A stretch of 64,000 bases of DNA. Source: Streptomyces albus subsp. albus (GTDB lineage: Bacteria; Actinomycetota; Actinomycetes; Streptomycetales; Streptomycetaceae). Below are positions 18,288 to 27,493 of the stretch, piece by piece; positions within the stretch are counted from its first letter, which is position 1, and each line of letters begins with the position of its first letter. The translations under genes were made by a program, and so were the position numbers. Under the pieces are notes generated by a model, which worked only from the letters and a program-made list of their open reading frames with translations, was not told the DNA's origin and ran no database searches. The stretch lies in the NCBI RefSeq assembly GCF_000725885.1, contig NZ_JODR01000004.1:124001-188000 (forward strand), written 5' to 3'.

Positions 18288-19688
18288 TCACCCGGAGGTT
18301 CGGGCCTCCAGATGACGGCGGGTGGCGGGGCCGTAGTCGCCGGGGGTGTCGTCCTGGATGTGGTAGCGCGCCTGGTAGCGGAAGACGCCCTCCTGGACGC
18401 GGGTGGAGTAGACGCCGTCCTCCTCCGCGTCGCGGTCGTAGAACCCGGCCTCCTTCAGCCGCCGCTGCAACTCGGCGACCTGCGCGCCCGAGTCGCCGGG
18501 GCGCAGCGTGCCGCCGGAGGTACGGTCCGGCCTCCCGCGGTCCCCGCGCTCGTCGTCCCGGTCCTCGCCCTTGTCGCGGCGGGACGGGGAGGCCTCCGGG
18601 CTGCGGGACGGCGAGGGAGGCGCGACGTGTGCGTCGCTGTCCCGGTCGGCGCGGGCGGTGCCCCCGGCGTCGGGGCGCGACGGTGCGGAGGCGGACGGAC
18701 CGCTGGGCGGCGCCGTCGGCCCCTGGGACGGGGAGGCGGTGGGCAGTGCGTGGGTGGGGGCGTCGGTGGGCAGGGTCCGCAGGGCGCGGCCGTCCTCGCT
18801 GTGGCCGCCCCGGTCGGTGAGGATCTGCGTCGTCAGCAGGCCGGCACCGAGTACGGCGGCCACCCCGACCCCCGCGAAGACGGCCGTGCTCGGTCTGCGG
18901 CGCTCCTGCGGGCGGCGGTGCACGGCGGGCGCGCCGGAACCGGACGGCGGGGCGGTCTCCCCCGTGCCGTCCCCCGTGCGACGGCCGGCCCGGGTACGGC
19001 GGTCGCCGCGGGCCCGGCCACCGTCACCGACGACGGCGGGCAGTTCGGCGGTCTCCTCCGTGCCGTGCGCCGCGAACGGCGACAGGTCCGGCAGCGGCGG
19101 GCTCTGACCGTCGCCCACGCCGGGAAGGGTCACCCGGGGCGGTTCGGCGGCGGGGTCCGGTTCCGGCGGGGTGTCCGCCGCGGCGGCCGTCCCGGCCTCG
19201 TGCAGCCGCACGTAGGGACGTATGTGCAGCGGATCGTCCGCCGGGTGCGCCGCTCCGCCCTCTTCCGGGGGACGCCCGGTTCCTCCCCCTTCGGGGGCCT
19301 GTGGGGTTTTGGGGTCCTGTGGGGCTCCTGGACTCTGCGAGACGTGGGGGCTCGGTGGGGGTACTGGGCTCTGTGGGGGTACGGCGTCCTGCGGGCGTTC
19401 GGCCTCCTGTGGGGCGCGCGCCGCTCCGTCGTCCTCCTGGCCGTGCGCCACTCCGCCCTCTCCCCCGGCGTGCGCCGCCCGGTACCGCTCCGGGGCGGGC
19501 GCCGCCCGGTGCTGCTCACGGTCGTGCGCCTCCGCGCCGTCCACCGGGTTCGGCGACGGTCCGGTGTCCTGCCGCCACGGGTGTGCTCCCCCGTCCTCGC
19601 GGGTGCCGCGCCCGGACGCGGCCCGGGGCCCGTGTCCGCACGCCGGAGTGCTTCCCCCGCACTCGGGACAGCGTTCGTCCCCCGTCAT
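18288..19688 (-). CDS. Membrane protein with C-terminal peptidoglycan-binding domain
   Basis: 466 aa. A short N-terminal zinc-ribbon-like stretch (CPECGGSTPACGHG) is followed by about 230 residues of charged, Pro/Glu-rich cytoplasmic sequence, a single membrane helix (TAVFAGVGVAAVLGAGLLTT, about residue 266), a disordered Ser/Pro/Asp linker, and a PG_binding_1 domain (LRPGDSGAQVAELQRRLKEA ... VQEGVFRYQARY) at the C-terminus outside the cell. The layout suggests a cell-wall-anchored sensor or scaffold. No kinase or enzyme domain is visible. ATG start with GGAGGGG upstream. Confidence 0.85.
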   Translation of the reverse strand: MTGDERCPECGGSTPACGHGPRAASGRGTREDGGAHPWRQDTGPSPNPVDGAEAHDREQHRAAPAPERYRAAHAGGEGGVAHGQEDDGAARAPQEAERPQDAVPPQSPVPPPSPHVSQSPGAPQDPKTPQAPEGGGTGRPPEEGGAAHPADDPLHIRPYVRLHEAGTAAAADTPPEPDPAAEPPRVTLPGVGDGQSPPLPDLSPFAAHGTEETAELPAVVGDGGRARGDRRTRAGRRTGDGTGETAPPSGSGAPAVHRRPQERRRPSTAVFAGVGVAAVLGAGLLTTQILTDRGGHSEDGRALRTLPTDAPTHALPTASPSQGPTAPPSGPSASAPSRPDAGGTARADRDSDAHVAPPSPSRSPEASPSRRDKGEDRDDERGDRGRPDRTSGGTLRPGDSGAQVAELQRRLKEAGFYDRDAEEDGVYSTRVQEGVFRYQARYHIQDDTPGDYGPATRRHLEARTSG

Positions 19689-19839
19689 CCCGACCCCTCC
19701 CCTGGCACCGCCCCGTCGTCGGGCTCACGGCGGCCGTGCCCGAATCGCCAGCAACTGTCCAGTGGTGGACCATACGCCGTCCAGGTCGGTCAGGGTCAAG
19801 CGCGTGGGGAGAACCTCACAAGGGGGCCGGCCCGGCCCG

Positions 19840-21840
19840 CTAGGCGGCCCGCGGCGGCTGCGTACCGCCCGTCTCCTCGTTGAGCCGGCGCACCAGTTCC
19901 GTCAGGTCGGTGGGCCGGTCCGGGGTCCACCAGTCGCCGAGCAGGTCCGCCAGCAGTTGCTGCCGGGCGTCGGAGAGGGCCCGCGCCGCCTGTTCGCCAC
20001 GCGCGGTCGCCACCAGTTCCAGGCCCTCCCTGGTCGCCAGGCCCCGTTCCTCCAGCTCCCGGGCGCCGTCGGCGACGACCCGGCGCGGCACCGTACCGGT
20101 GTCCTCCAGCAGGGCGGGCTCCACCGGTCCGTCGTGGTGCACCCGCAGCAGCAGCCAGGTGGCGGCCGGTGCCAGGTCGAGCCCCGCGGTCTGCGCGGTG
20201 CGCGCGTACAGGTCGCGCCGTCCCTCGATGGTGCCGAGCCGGGAGAGGGCGCGGGTGACCTCGTCGGCGGAGGTGCGGTCCACGGGGCAGGGGCCCAGCG
20301 TCTCGCTCTCGTCGGGCACCTGCACGCTGCGGCGCAGCTTCTGCTCGCGCAGGAACCAGGTCAGCAGGAAGGCGAGGGCGGCCAGCGGCGAGGCGTACAG
20401 GAAGACGTCGGTGATGGCGGTGGAGTAGGCGTCCAGTACCCCGCGCCGGGCGGGGGGCGGGAGCCGGCCGATGGAGTGCGGGTCGTGTTTGAGCGCCTCG
20501 GGCGTCAGTCCCCGGGGCAGCCGCATGCCGCGCAGGGCGTCGGCCAGCTTGCCGCCGAGCCGGGAGGCGAAGATCGCGCCGAAGACCGCGACGCCGACGG
20601 AGGCGCCGACGGAGCGGAAGAAGGTGACGCCGGAGGTGGCCACGCCCAGGTCGGCGTAGCGCACGGCGTTCTGCGCCACCAGCACCAGTACCTGGAGCAC
20701 CATGCCCAGGCCGAGCCCGAAGACGGCGAAGTAGGTGCCCATCTCCCACTCGGAGCTGCCGGGGGTCATCCGGTGCAGCAGGACGAGCCCCACCGTGGTG
20801 ACGGCGGTGCCCAGGACGGGGAACACCTTCCAGTGCCCGGTGTGGGTGATCAGCTGGCCGGACACGGTGGAGGAGACGAGCACGCCCAGCACCATCGGCA
20901 GCATGTGGACGCCGGACATCGTCGGCGTGATCCCGTGCACCACCTGGAGGAACGTCGGCAGGTAGGTCATGCAGCCGAACATGGCGAAGCCGACGACGAA
21001 ACTGATCGCCGCACTCAGCGTGAAGTTGCGCACGGCGAAGATGCTCGGCGGCAGCACCGGTTCCGCCGCCCGCCGCTCGACCACGACGAAGCAGGCCAGC
21101 AGCACGGCGGCCAGCACGGCCAGCCCGTAGGTCTGCCCCGAGTTCCACGGCCAGGACGTACCGCCCAGCGAGGTGCCCAGGACGACGCAGGTGGCGACGG
21201 CCGCGATCAGGACCGTGCCCAGGTAGTCGATGGTGTGCGGGTGCCGGCTCACCGGCAGGTGCAGCGCCAGGGCGATCACCACCAAGGCGACGGCCCCGAT
21301 GGGCAGGTTGATGTAGAAGACCCACCGCCAGTCCAGGTGCTCGGTGAAGAATCCGCCCAGCAGCGGGCCCAGCACGCTGGTGGTGCCGAAGACGGCGCCG
21401 AACAGCCCCTGGTACCGGCCGCGCTCCCGGGGCGGCACCAGGTCGCCGACGATCGCCATGGACAGGGTGATCAGTCCGCCGCCCCCCAGCCCCTGCACGG
21501 CGCGGAACGCGATGAGCTGCCCCATGCTCTGGGCGATGCCGCACAGCGCGGAGCCGGCCAGGAAGATGACGATCGCCGTCTGGAAGAGGCGTTTGCGCCC
21601 GTACTGGTCGCCGAGCTTGCCCCACAGCGGGGTGACCGCCGTGACCGCCAGCAGATAGGCGGTGACCACCCAGGAGAGGTGTTCCATGCCGCCCAGGTCG
21701 CTGACGATGGTGGGCAGCGCGGTGGCGACGATCGTCTGGTCGAGCGCGGCCAGCAGCAGGCCCAGCAGGAGCGCACCGATGGGCAGCAGCACTCCGCGTG
21801 TGCCGGAGGCCGCCGGTGCCGCCGCGTCTTCCCCGCTCAT
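19840..21840 (-). CDS. DHA2-type MFS multidrug transporter with C-terminal winged-helix domain
   Basis: 666 aa. The first 500 residues form a 14-helix DHA2 drug:H+ antiporter with ALDQTIVATALPTIVSDLGG, motif A GKLGDQYGRKR and motif C-like SVLGPLLGGFF. From about residue 515 a soluble 150-residue extension resembles a MarR-type winged helix (WLLLRVHHDGPVEPALLED, ELEERGLATREGLELVA, ARQQLLADLLGDW). Such MFS-wHTH fusions are seen in actinobacteria; whether the domain binds DNA or regulates transport is unknown. The ATG at 21840 is chosen because the sequence upstream reads as GC-rich non-membrane filler. Confidence 0.9.
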   Translation of the reverse strand: MSGEDAAAPAASGTRGVLLPIGALLLGLLLAALDQTIVATALPTIVSDLGGMEHLSWVVTAYLLAVTAVTPLWGKLGDQYGRKRLFQTAIVIFLAGSALCGIAQSMGQLIAFRAVQGLGGGGLITLSMAIVGDLVPPRERGRYQGLFGAVFGTTSVLGPLLGGFFTEHLDWRWVFYINLPIGAVALVVIALALHLPVSRHPHTIDYLGTVLIAAVATCVVLGTSLGGTSWPWNSGQTYGLAVLAAVLLACFVVVERRAAEPVLPPSIFAVRNFTLSAAISFVVGFAMFGCMTYLPTFLQVVHGITPTMSGVHMLPMVLGVLVSSTVSGQLITHTGHWKVFPVLGTAVTTVGLVLLHRMTPGSSEWEMGTYFAVFGLGLGMVLQVLVLVAQNAVRYADLGVATSGVTFFRSVGASVGVAVFGAIFASRLGGKLADALRGMRLPRGLTPEALKHDPHSIGRLPPPARRGVLDAYSTAITDVFLYASPLAALAFLLTWFLREQKLRRSVQVPDESETLGPCPVDRTSADEVTRALSRLGTIEGRRDLYARTAQTAGLDLAPAATWLLLRVHHDGPVEPALLEDTGTVPRRVVADGARELEERGLATREGLELVATARGEQAARALSDARQQLLADLLGDWWTPDRPTDLTELVRRLNEETGGTQPPRAA

Positions 21841-21913
21841 GCCTCCACGGTGGGGCCACGGCCGCGCCCCGGCCCGTCGGCCGCCGCCGTTGGGGGGACC
21901 CGCGGGGACGGTG

Positions 21914-21943
21914 CCCGGCCCGGGCCGGCGGGCCCGGGCCGGG
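21914..21943 (-). terminator. Terminator after GDT1 gene
   Basis: CCCGGCCCGGGCC/GGCCCGGGCCGGG arms separated by GGCG, 8 bp past the GDT1 stop on the minus strand and just before the MFS start. Confidence 0.7.
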
Positions 21944-21950
21944 TCCCGCC

Positions 21951-22532
21951 TCAGGCCAGGGCCTCGTACAGGCTGAAGGCGGCCAGGCCCAGCATCAGCA
22001 GCGCGGCGACGCGGGTGATCAGCCGCAGCGGGACGTACCGCATCAGGGTGCGGCCCCCCAGGATGCCCAGCGCGGCCACCGCCCACAGGGCGAGGACGGC
22101 GCCGAGGCCCACCGAGAGCGGGTCGTCGTAGCGGGCGGCGAGGTTCGCGGTCATGATCTGCGTCAGGTCGCCGAACTCGGCCACCAGGATCAGCATGAAC
22201 CCGCTCCCGGCGACCTTCCAGAACGACTGGTCGGCGGGCTTGCGGACCTGCTCCTCCTCGTCGTCATCCTTCTTGAGCAGCAGCATGGCCGCGCCGATCA
22301 GGAAGAGGATGCCGACGATGCCCTGCACCAGCCGGTGCGGCAGCAGGGTGAGGACGCTGCCGGCGGCGACGGCGAGCACGACGTGCACCAGGAAGGCGGC
22401 GGCGACTCCGGCGAAGACGTAACTGGCGCGGTAGCGGGTGCCGAGCATCAGCCCGGCCAGAGCGGTCTTGTCCGGCAGCTCGGCGAGGAAGACGACGCCG
22501 AAGACGACGGCGGCGACGGTGAGGCTGAGCAC
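21951..22532 (-). CDS. TMEM165/GDT1 family cation (Mn2+) transporter
   Basis: 193 aa from a GTG at 22532 with a textbook GGAGG six bases upstream; the frame remains open further upstream into the riboswitch region, which is not coding. Two UPF0016 repeats each carry the signature in a membrane helix, ELPDKT (residues 18-23; Pro instead of Gly) and EFGDLT near 125. A charged loop KKDDDEEEQ links the halves. The family exports or exchanges Mn2+/Ca2+ with protons. The probable manganese riboswitch upstream supports a Mn2+-efflux role. Confidence 0.92.
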   Translation of the reverse strand: MLSLTVAAVVFGVVFLAELPDKTALAGLMLGTRYRASYVFAGVAAAFLVHVVLAVAAGSVLTLLPHRLVQGIVGILFLIGAAMLLLKKDDDEEEQVRKPADQSFWKVAGSGFMLILVAEFGDLTQIMTANLAARYDDPLSVGLGAVLALWAVAALGILGGRTLMRYVPLRLITRVAALLMLGLAAFSLYEALA

Positions 22533-22614
22533 GGGGTTCCTCCGTGGTCGGGGCTGCCGCACCGCTTGAGCACTCTTCGGCACGGCAGCGTCATGGGCTG
22601 CCCGTGCACGGCTG

Positions 22615-22760
22615 CACGGACGCGGACACTGCGGCCGAAGGTCTCGCTGGCGCGGCGCCGCCACCGTGTGGCGGGCACCTCGCTCCGGGCGCCGGGCCCG
22701 CGCGTGGCGGGCCAGTGTGTCGACGGTCCGGCGAAGAGCTACTCCCCTTCAGACGCTCAC
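22615..22760 (-). promoter_or_regulatory. Probable yybP-ykoY manganese riboswitch
   Basis: On the minus strand AAGGGGAGTAGC (complement of about 22739-22750) and GCGAGACC (complement of about 22640-22647) match the two invariant loops of the yybP-ykoY motif, GGGGAGUAG and CGAGACC. They are separated by a long GC-rich variable arm, with CACTG/CAGTG pairing beneath. A CACGGGCAGC/GCTGCCGTG hairpin between the aptamer and the GTG start could be the expression platform. The gene it precedes, GDT1, is a known class of target. Confidence 0.78.
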
Positions 22761-23047
22761 GAGGGTACGCGATACCGCCGCCGCGCCGCGATCGTCCGCC
22801 GGGGTGCCGTACGCCACGTCCCGGCCGGGACGTGTGGGGCTCATGTGCCGGACGAGACCGGTGAGGAGTGCGCGGGTGGCCAACTCCCGTACGGCTTCCG
22901 CCTCGTGGGTGTATCGCGTGTGGCGCCCGGGTGTTCCCCGGGCAGGCTCTTGATGTGACGTGCACACGACCGTCAGGCTGTGTGGCGCACCACCGGCACC
23001 AATTCTCGGCACGACGCTCGACATCCCCCCACACAACGGGAGTTCGC

Positions 23048-23728
23048 ATGCCGCACGCACACCGGACCAGCCCCCGCCGCTACGCGCGTCGACCCCGGCC
23101 CGCGCCGGCCGCCGCCCTCGCGACGGCCGTCTCCGGGCTGCTGGTCGCCCTCACCCTGGGCGCCTCGCCCGCCGCCGCCCAGCCCCCCACCCCGCCCAGC
23201 GCCCAGGAAGCCGCCACGATGCTCTCCGGCCTCACCGAGCGGGCCGAGGGCTCCATGGACGGCTACTCGCGCTCGAAATTCCCGCACTGGACCGACCAGG
23301 GCAACAACTGCAACACGCGCGAGGCCGTCCTCAAACGGGACGGCGAAGGCGTCGAGACGGGCAGCGACTGCTACCCCACCAAGGGCACTTGGACCAGCCC
23401 CTACGACGGCCAGAAGTGGACGAAACCCTCCGACGTGGACATCGACCACGTCGTACCGCTGGCCGAAGCGTGGCGCTCCGGCGCCGCCAAGTGGACGCAG
23501 GACAAGCGCAAGGAACTCGCCAACAACCTGAAGATCGCCCAACTGCTCGCGGTCACCGACAACGTCAACCAGGAGAAGGGCGACCAGGACCCGGCCAAGT
23601 GGATGCCGCCGTCCAGCGGATACCACTGCACCTACGCCCGCATGTGGATCTGGGTCAAGCACACCTACGACCTGACCGCCGACGCGGACGAGAAGACCGC
23701 CCTCAAGAAGGCACTCGGCACCTGCTGA
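23048..23728 (+). CDS. Secreted HNH endonuclease (GmrSD/DUF1524-type)
   Basis: 226 aa from the ATG at 23048 with GGGAG upstream. A signal peptide (basic N-terminus, then ALATAVSGLLVALTLGASPAAAQ) ends near residue 47. The mature protein has the His-metal motif DVDIDHVVPLAEAW near residue 130, an Asn-rich NNLKIAQLLAVTDNVNQ helix and GDQDPAKWMPP near 178, plus cysteines (NNCNTR, SDCYP, YHCTYA, LGTC) suited to disulfides. It is probably an extracellular nuclease for DNA scavenging. Single gene followed by a perfect terminator. Confidence 0.92.
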   Translation: MPHAHRTSPRRYARRPRPAPAAALATAVSGLLVALTLGASPAAAQPPTPPSAQEAATMLSGLTERAEGSMDGYSRSKFPHWTDQGNNCNTREAVLKRDGEGVETGSDCYPTKGTWTSPYDGQKWTKPSDVDIDHVVPLAEAWRSGAAKWTQDKRKELANNLKIAQLLAVTDNVNQEKGDQDPAKWMPPSSGYHCTYARMWIWVKHTYDLTADADEKTALKKALGTC

Positions 23729-23729
23729 C

Positions 23730-23769
23730 GCCGTTGCCGGGCCCGGCACCGTCCGGGCCCGGCAACGGC
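23730..23769 (+). terminator. Terminator of HNH nuclease gene
   Basis: GCCGTTGCCGGGCCCGG (23730-23746) and CCGGGCCCGGCAACGGC (23753-23769) form a perfect 17-bp stem with a CACCGT loop, immediately after the stop codon. Confidence 0.9.
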
Positions 23770-23959
23770 GCGCTCCCCTGGCCGCTCCCGCCGGCCACCG
23801 GCCCCAGGAGCTGACGCGGACCCCGTGGCCACCTCCGGCACCACCGGCCGGCCCAGGCCCCGCGGCCACCTCCGGCACCATCGGTCGGCTCAGGCCCCGG
23901 GCCGCGATGCCGCGTCCGGCCCGAGGTCCGGCCGGACGCCGGTCGGCCACCGCGCGCCT

Positions 23960-24200
23960 CGTCGTGACGGCCACGAGGCCGAGGCGATCCGCTGCAACGC
24001 TCGCGAGCCGAGTGGTCGCGCCGTAACGGCCGCGGGGCCGAAGCGGTCCGCCGCAACGCTCGCAGGCCGAGTGGTCAAGCCGTAACGGCCGCGGGGCCGA
24101 AGCGGTCCGCCGCAACGGTCGCGACCGGACCGCAGGTGCCCGCCGTAACACTCACGCACGGACCAAGCAGTCCGCCGCAACGCTCGCGGGTCCGAAGAGG
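23960..24200 (+). repeat. About four degenerate 59-bp tandem repeats
   Basis: The unit GCCGTAACGGCCGCGGGGCC ... AAGCGGTCCGCCGCAACGCT recurs at about 23962, 24020, 24079 and 24141, with CCGAGTGGTC between. The two central copies are almost identical. A further duplicated segment, CCACCTCCGGCACCA..CGG, lies at about 23828 and 23868. No reading frame is supported. The stretch fills the gap between the nuclease and PhoD genes. Confidence 0.75.
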
Positions 24201-24348
24201 GCCCCGCGACACAGCCGCCGGCCGGGGCGACCGGAACCGGCCGGTGAGCGGTCCGGAAACTGGTCGGAGCGCTCCCTCGTTCCGTACGGTGCGGGTCGAC
24301 AGCCCGCACCGTACGGCGCTACGGGCGTGAGGACGCGAGGGAGATGGC

Positions 24349-26064
24349 ATGACCGGCCTCCGACTGGGCCCGCTGCTGCGCTACGTCGACCAGGACACGG
24401 CCACCGTGTGGCTGGAGACGGAGGGGCCCTGCGAGGCCGAGGTGCACTGCGAGGGATCGAGCGCGGGCGGTTCGGCCCGCACCTGGCAGGTGGCCGGACA
24501 CCACTACGCGCTCGTCACCGTGGTGGGCCTGGAGCCGGGCAGCGAGACGCCGTACCGCGTGACGCTGGACGGCCGCCAGGTGTGGCCCGAGCCCGGCTCG
24601 CCGTACCCGCCCAGCACCATCCGTACGCTGCCGCCGCCCGAGGCGGACCCCCGGGAGACGGAGCCCTTGCGGATAGCCTTCGGCTCCTGCCGCTGGGCGG
24701 CCCGCCCCGCCGGTGCCCGACACGACCCGGTCGGCCCCGACGCGCTGGACGCGCTGGCGCAGCAGGCACTCACCGGCGGCTCCCGCCCCGATGTGCTGCT
24801 CCTGCTGGGCGACCAGGTGTACGCGGACGAGACGTCGGAGCCGGTGAGGGCCCGGCTCGCCCGCCGCCGCGACCTGTCGGAGCCGCCGTGGGGCCAGGTG
24901 GCGGACTACGAGGAATACACGGAGCTGTACGACGAGTCGTGGCTGGACCCGGAGGTGCGGTGGCTGCTGTCCACCGTTCCCAGCTGCATGATCTTCGACG
25001 ATCACGACGTGATCGACGACTGGAACACCAGCGAGGCGTGGCAGCGGGAGATGCGCGCCACACCCTGGTGGCGCGCACGCATACTGGGCGGCCTGGCCTC
25101 GTACTGGGTCTACCAGCACCTGGGCAATCTCTCGCCCGCCGAATTGGCCGAGGACCCGCTGTTCACCGCCGTGCGCCGCGCGGAGGACGGCGCCGCGCTG
25201 CTGCACGAGTTCGCCGAGCGCGCCGACGCCGACCCGGCCACCGTCCGCTGGAGCTACCGCCGCGACTTCGGACGCGTCCGCCTGGTGATGATCGACACCC
25301 GTGCGGCCCGCGTCCTGCCGGAGCGCGAGCGCCGCATGGTGGACGACGAGGAGATGGACTGGCTGCACGAACAGGTGCTGGACGGCGGGCCGGGCGCCGT
25401 GGACCACCTGCTGCTGGGCACCTCGCTGCCGTGGCTGCTGCCGCCGGCCGTGCACGGGCTGGAGACCTGGAACGCGGCCTTGTGCGCGGGGGTGCGCGGC
25501 GCGCGCTGGGCACGGTTCGGCGAGAAGCTGCGCCAGCGCGCCGACCTGGAGCACTGGGCGGCCTTCCCCCGTTCGTTCCAGGCCCTCACCGAACTGATCC
25601 AGCGCGTCGCGTCCGACCAGGAGGCGCCCGCATCGGTCAGCGTGCTCTCGGGCGATGTGCACCACGCGTACGTGACCGAGCCGCGCTTCGACGATCTGAA
25701 GGTCGCCGGCGGCGGCCGGCGGTCCCGGGTGGTGCAGCTGACGTGCTCCCCCATCCACAACAGCATCCCGGCGTTCATGCGGGCCGGTTTCCGGTTCGGC
25801 TGGAGCCGCGCGGGCCGGTGGCTGGGGCGGGCCATGCCCCGGCACGTGAGCGCGGAGGCGCCGCCGTTCCGCTGGCGCCGCACCGGCGGCCCCTGGTTCG
25901 GCAACATGCTGATGACGCTGACGCTGCACGGCCGGGACGCCACCTATGCGCTCGACCGGGCCCGCCCCGCCACCTCGGCGCCCGACGGCACCCCGCGCTC
26001 CGCTCTGGAACGGGTCTTCGACGGCCGGCTCAGCTCGGCGGAACCGGCCGTCGAGGACGGGTGA
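24349..26064 (+). CDS. PhoD-like alkaline phosphatase/phosphodiesterase
   Basis: 571 aa starting MTGLRLGPLLRYVDQDTATV behind GGGAG. An N-terminal beta-sandwich (to about residue 95) is followed by the metallophosphatase core: FGSCRW near 107, LLLLGDQVYADE near 150, IFDDHDVIDDW near 218 and VSVLSGDVHHAY near 430. No signal or Tat peptide is visible, so this is the intracellular branch of the family rather than classical secreted PhoD. The C-terminus includes an extra helical region (FMRAGFRFGWSRAGRW). Substrate unknown; a phosphodiester or pyrophosphate is likely. Confidence 0.88.
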   Translation: MTGLRLGPLLRYVDQDTATVWLETEGPCEAEVHCEGSSAGGSARTWQVAGHHYALVTVVGLEPGSETPYRVTLDGRQVWPEPGSPYPPSTIRTLPPPEADPRETEPLRIAFGSCRWAARPAGARHDPVGPDALDALAQQALTGGSRPDVLLLLGDQVYADETSEPVRARLARRRDLSEPPWGQVADYEEYTELYDESWLDPEVRWLLSTVPSCMIFDDHDVIDDWNTSEAWQREMRATPWWRARILGGLASYWVYQHLGNLSPAELAEDPLFTAVRRAEDGAALLHEFAERADADPATVRWSYRRDFGRVRLVMIDTRAARVLPERERRMVDDEEMDWLHEQVLDGGPGAVDHLLLGTSLPWLLPPAVHGLETWNAALCAGVRGARWARFGEKLRQRADLEHWAAFPRSFQALTELIQRVASDQEAPASVSVLSGDVHHAYVTEPRFDDLKVAGGGRRSRVVQLTCSPIHNSIPAFMRAGFRFGWSRAGRWLGRAMPRHVSAEAPPFRWRRTGGPWFGNMLMTLTLHGRDATYALDRARPATSAPDGTPRSALERVFDGRLSSAEPAVEDG

Positions 26065-26108
26065 CCAGGGCGCCGGTGGCCGGCCGGCGCCCGGCCGGCG
26101 CCCGGCCG

Positions 26109-26142
26109 TCAGCGGCCGTCCGACGGCGCCGACGGCCGCTGA
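26109..26142. terminator. Bidirectional terminator between PhoD and SOD genes
   Basis: TCAGCGGCCGTC/GACGGCCGCTGA arms (12 bp, perfect) with an internal GGCGCC loop, between two convergent stop codons. Confidence 0.75.
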
Positions 26143-26148
26143 AAGCGC

Positions 26149-27312
26149 TCAGCGGCCGTTGAACGGCACGGTGAAGCAGGCCAGCCGGGCCCCGGCCTCC
26201 CCGGCGCTGCCCTGTGCGGTGCCGGTGCGCTCGTCGTGCAGGACGACCGAGCGGGCCTCGCCCGGCCGGAACGTCCAGTCCTGCTCCGAGACGGCTTCGC
26301 CGTTGCCCTCCGCGTCGGTGGTGAAGTCCAGCCACACCTCGTTGCGCGGGTTGGCGTACCGGGGGTCGGCGACGGACTTGGCGGGGGCCTTGCGGTGCTG
26401 GTAGTGCGGTCCGGAGTCCGCGGGCCGGGCGCCGCACTGCCCGGTGTGGACGTGCGCCCCGTAGGTGCGGTTCGGCAGCAGGCCGCTCACCCGCAGCCGC
26501 ACCGTGGTGTCGTCGTCCTCGACCTCGCGGGTGACCGCGATGCTCGCGCCGGAGGGCACCTTGGCCCGGTCGTAGGTGACGGCCTCCGGACGCAGGAAGG
26601 CGTTGGCCGGGGCGAAGCGGCCGTAGCGCACCAGCACGGAGCGGTAGGTGCTGTCGTTGTCGGCGTCGGCGGCGCGGCGGGCGATCCGGTAGACGCGCTC
26701 ACCGCCCCTGTCGTCGGTGACGCGCAGCTCCCGGGTCAGCCGGTGCCGCTCGCCGCCGAGCCGGATCAGTTCGCCGCCCCGGTCGGCCACGTCCACCCTG
26801 CCGGTGCGCCGCGCGGTGTCGGCGAACTCCAGCTGGCCGGAGCCCGGCCGCAGCCGCACCCCGCCCACCCGGATTTCCTTGCCCTGCTGGAGGGCGCGGA
26901 GGATACGGAGTCCGCTGTCGCCGGAACGCGCCGCGCGGTCTGCTGCGGTGTCCGCGCGGTGGGCGATGGCGGTGTTCCCGCCGTCGGCGGTGTCCTCGCG
27001 GTCGGCGGCGGCGAGGCGGTCCAGGCGGCGGAGTGCGGCCAGGTCGTCCTGGTCGAGACCGGCCAGCGCCTTCTTCACGGCCGGTTTCCCCTCGACGGCG
27101 CGGCCGGCGACGACCAGTGCGTCGAGCGCGTCGGTGTCGAGCAGCGCCATCAGATCGGCCAGTTCGCCGCGGTCCGCACGGACCACCCGGTCCCCGGAGT
27201 CCTTCTCGGGTACCCCGCTCGCCGCACTCGACGTGCTGCCCGCGAGGATCGCCGTCACCATGGTGACAGCGGCCACTCCTCCCACACCTGCCCTGCGCGT
27301 ACGTGCCCTCAT
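26149..27312 (-). CDS. Secreted Cu/Zn superoxide dismutase-like protein
   Basis: 387 aa. The start is at 27312 because GGAGG sits eight bases before it; the Met at 27327 overlaps that GGAGG. A signal peptide is at about residues 1-34. The first half is helical and charged with no recognised domain. The C-terminal 160 residues are SodC-like: YGAHVHTGQCG supplies two His, GPHYQH two more, WLDFTTDAEGNG the zinc Asp, SVVLHDER the last Cu His, and Cys in GQCG and LACF could form the intrasubunit disulfide. All classical ligands can be placed, but spacing is loose. Extracellular superoxide or copper defence is the likely role. Confidence 0.8.
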   Translation of the reverse strand: MRARTRRAGVGGVAAVTMVTAILAGSTSSAASGVPEKDSGDRVVRADRGELADLMALLDTDALDALVVAGRAVEGKPAVKKALAGLDQDDLAALRRLDRLAAADREDTADGGNTAIAHRADTAADRAARSGDSGLRILRALQQGKEIRVGGVRLRPGSGQLEFADTARRTGRVDVADRGGELIRLGGERHRLTRELRVTDDRGGERVYRIARRAADADNDSTYRSVLVRYGRFAPANAFLRPEAVTYDRAKVPSGASIAVTREVEDDDTTVRLRVSGLLPNRTYGAHVHTGQCGARPADSGPHYQHRKAPAKSVADPRYANPRNEVWLDFTTDAEGNGEAVSEQDWTFRPGEARSVVLHDERTGTAQGSAGEAGARLACFTVPFNGR

Positions 27313-27493
27313 CGTGCCGGCCTCCATTGTTTCCCGGTTGTCCTATGGTCCGATTCGGTGCATCTGTAACCACGGGCGCCGCAAAAGTGTCGCCATGTCC
27401 ACCCAGCGGCCCTGAGCGGGGGACCCGGGCGTACGCTGTACGGCGGTAAACCGCCAGCCGACGTGAGCCGGCAGGGGAGAAACGGGGACAGCA

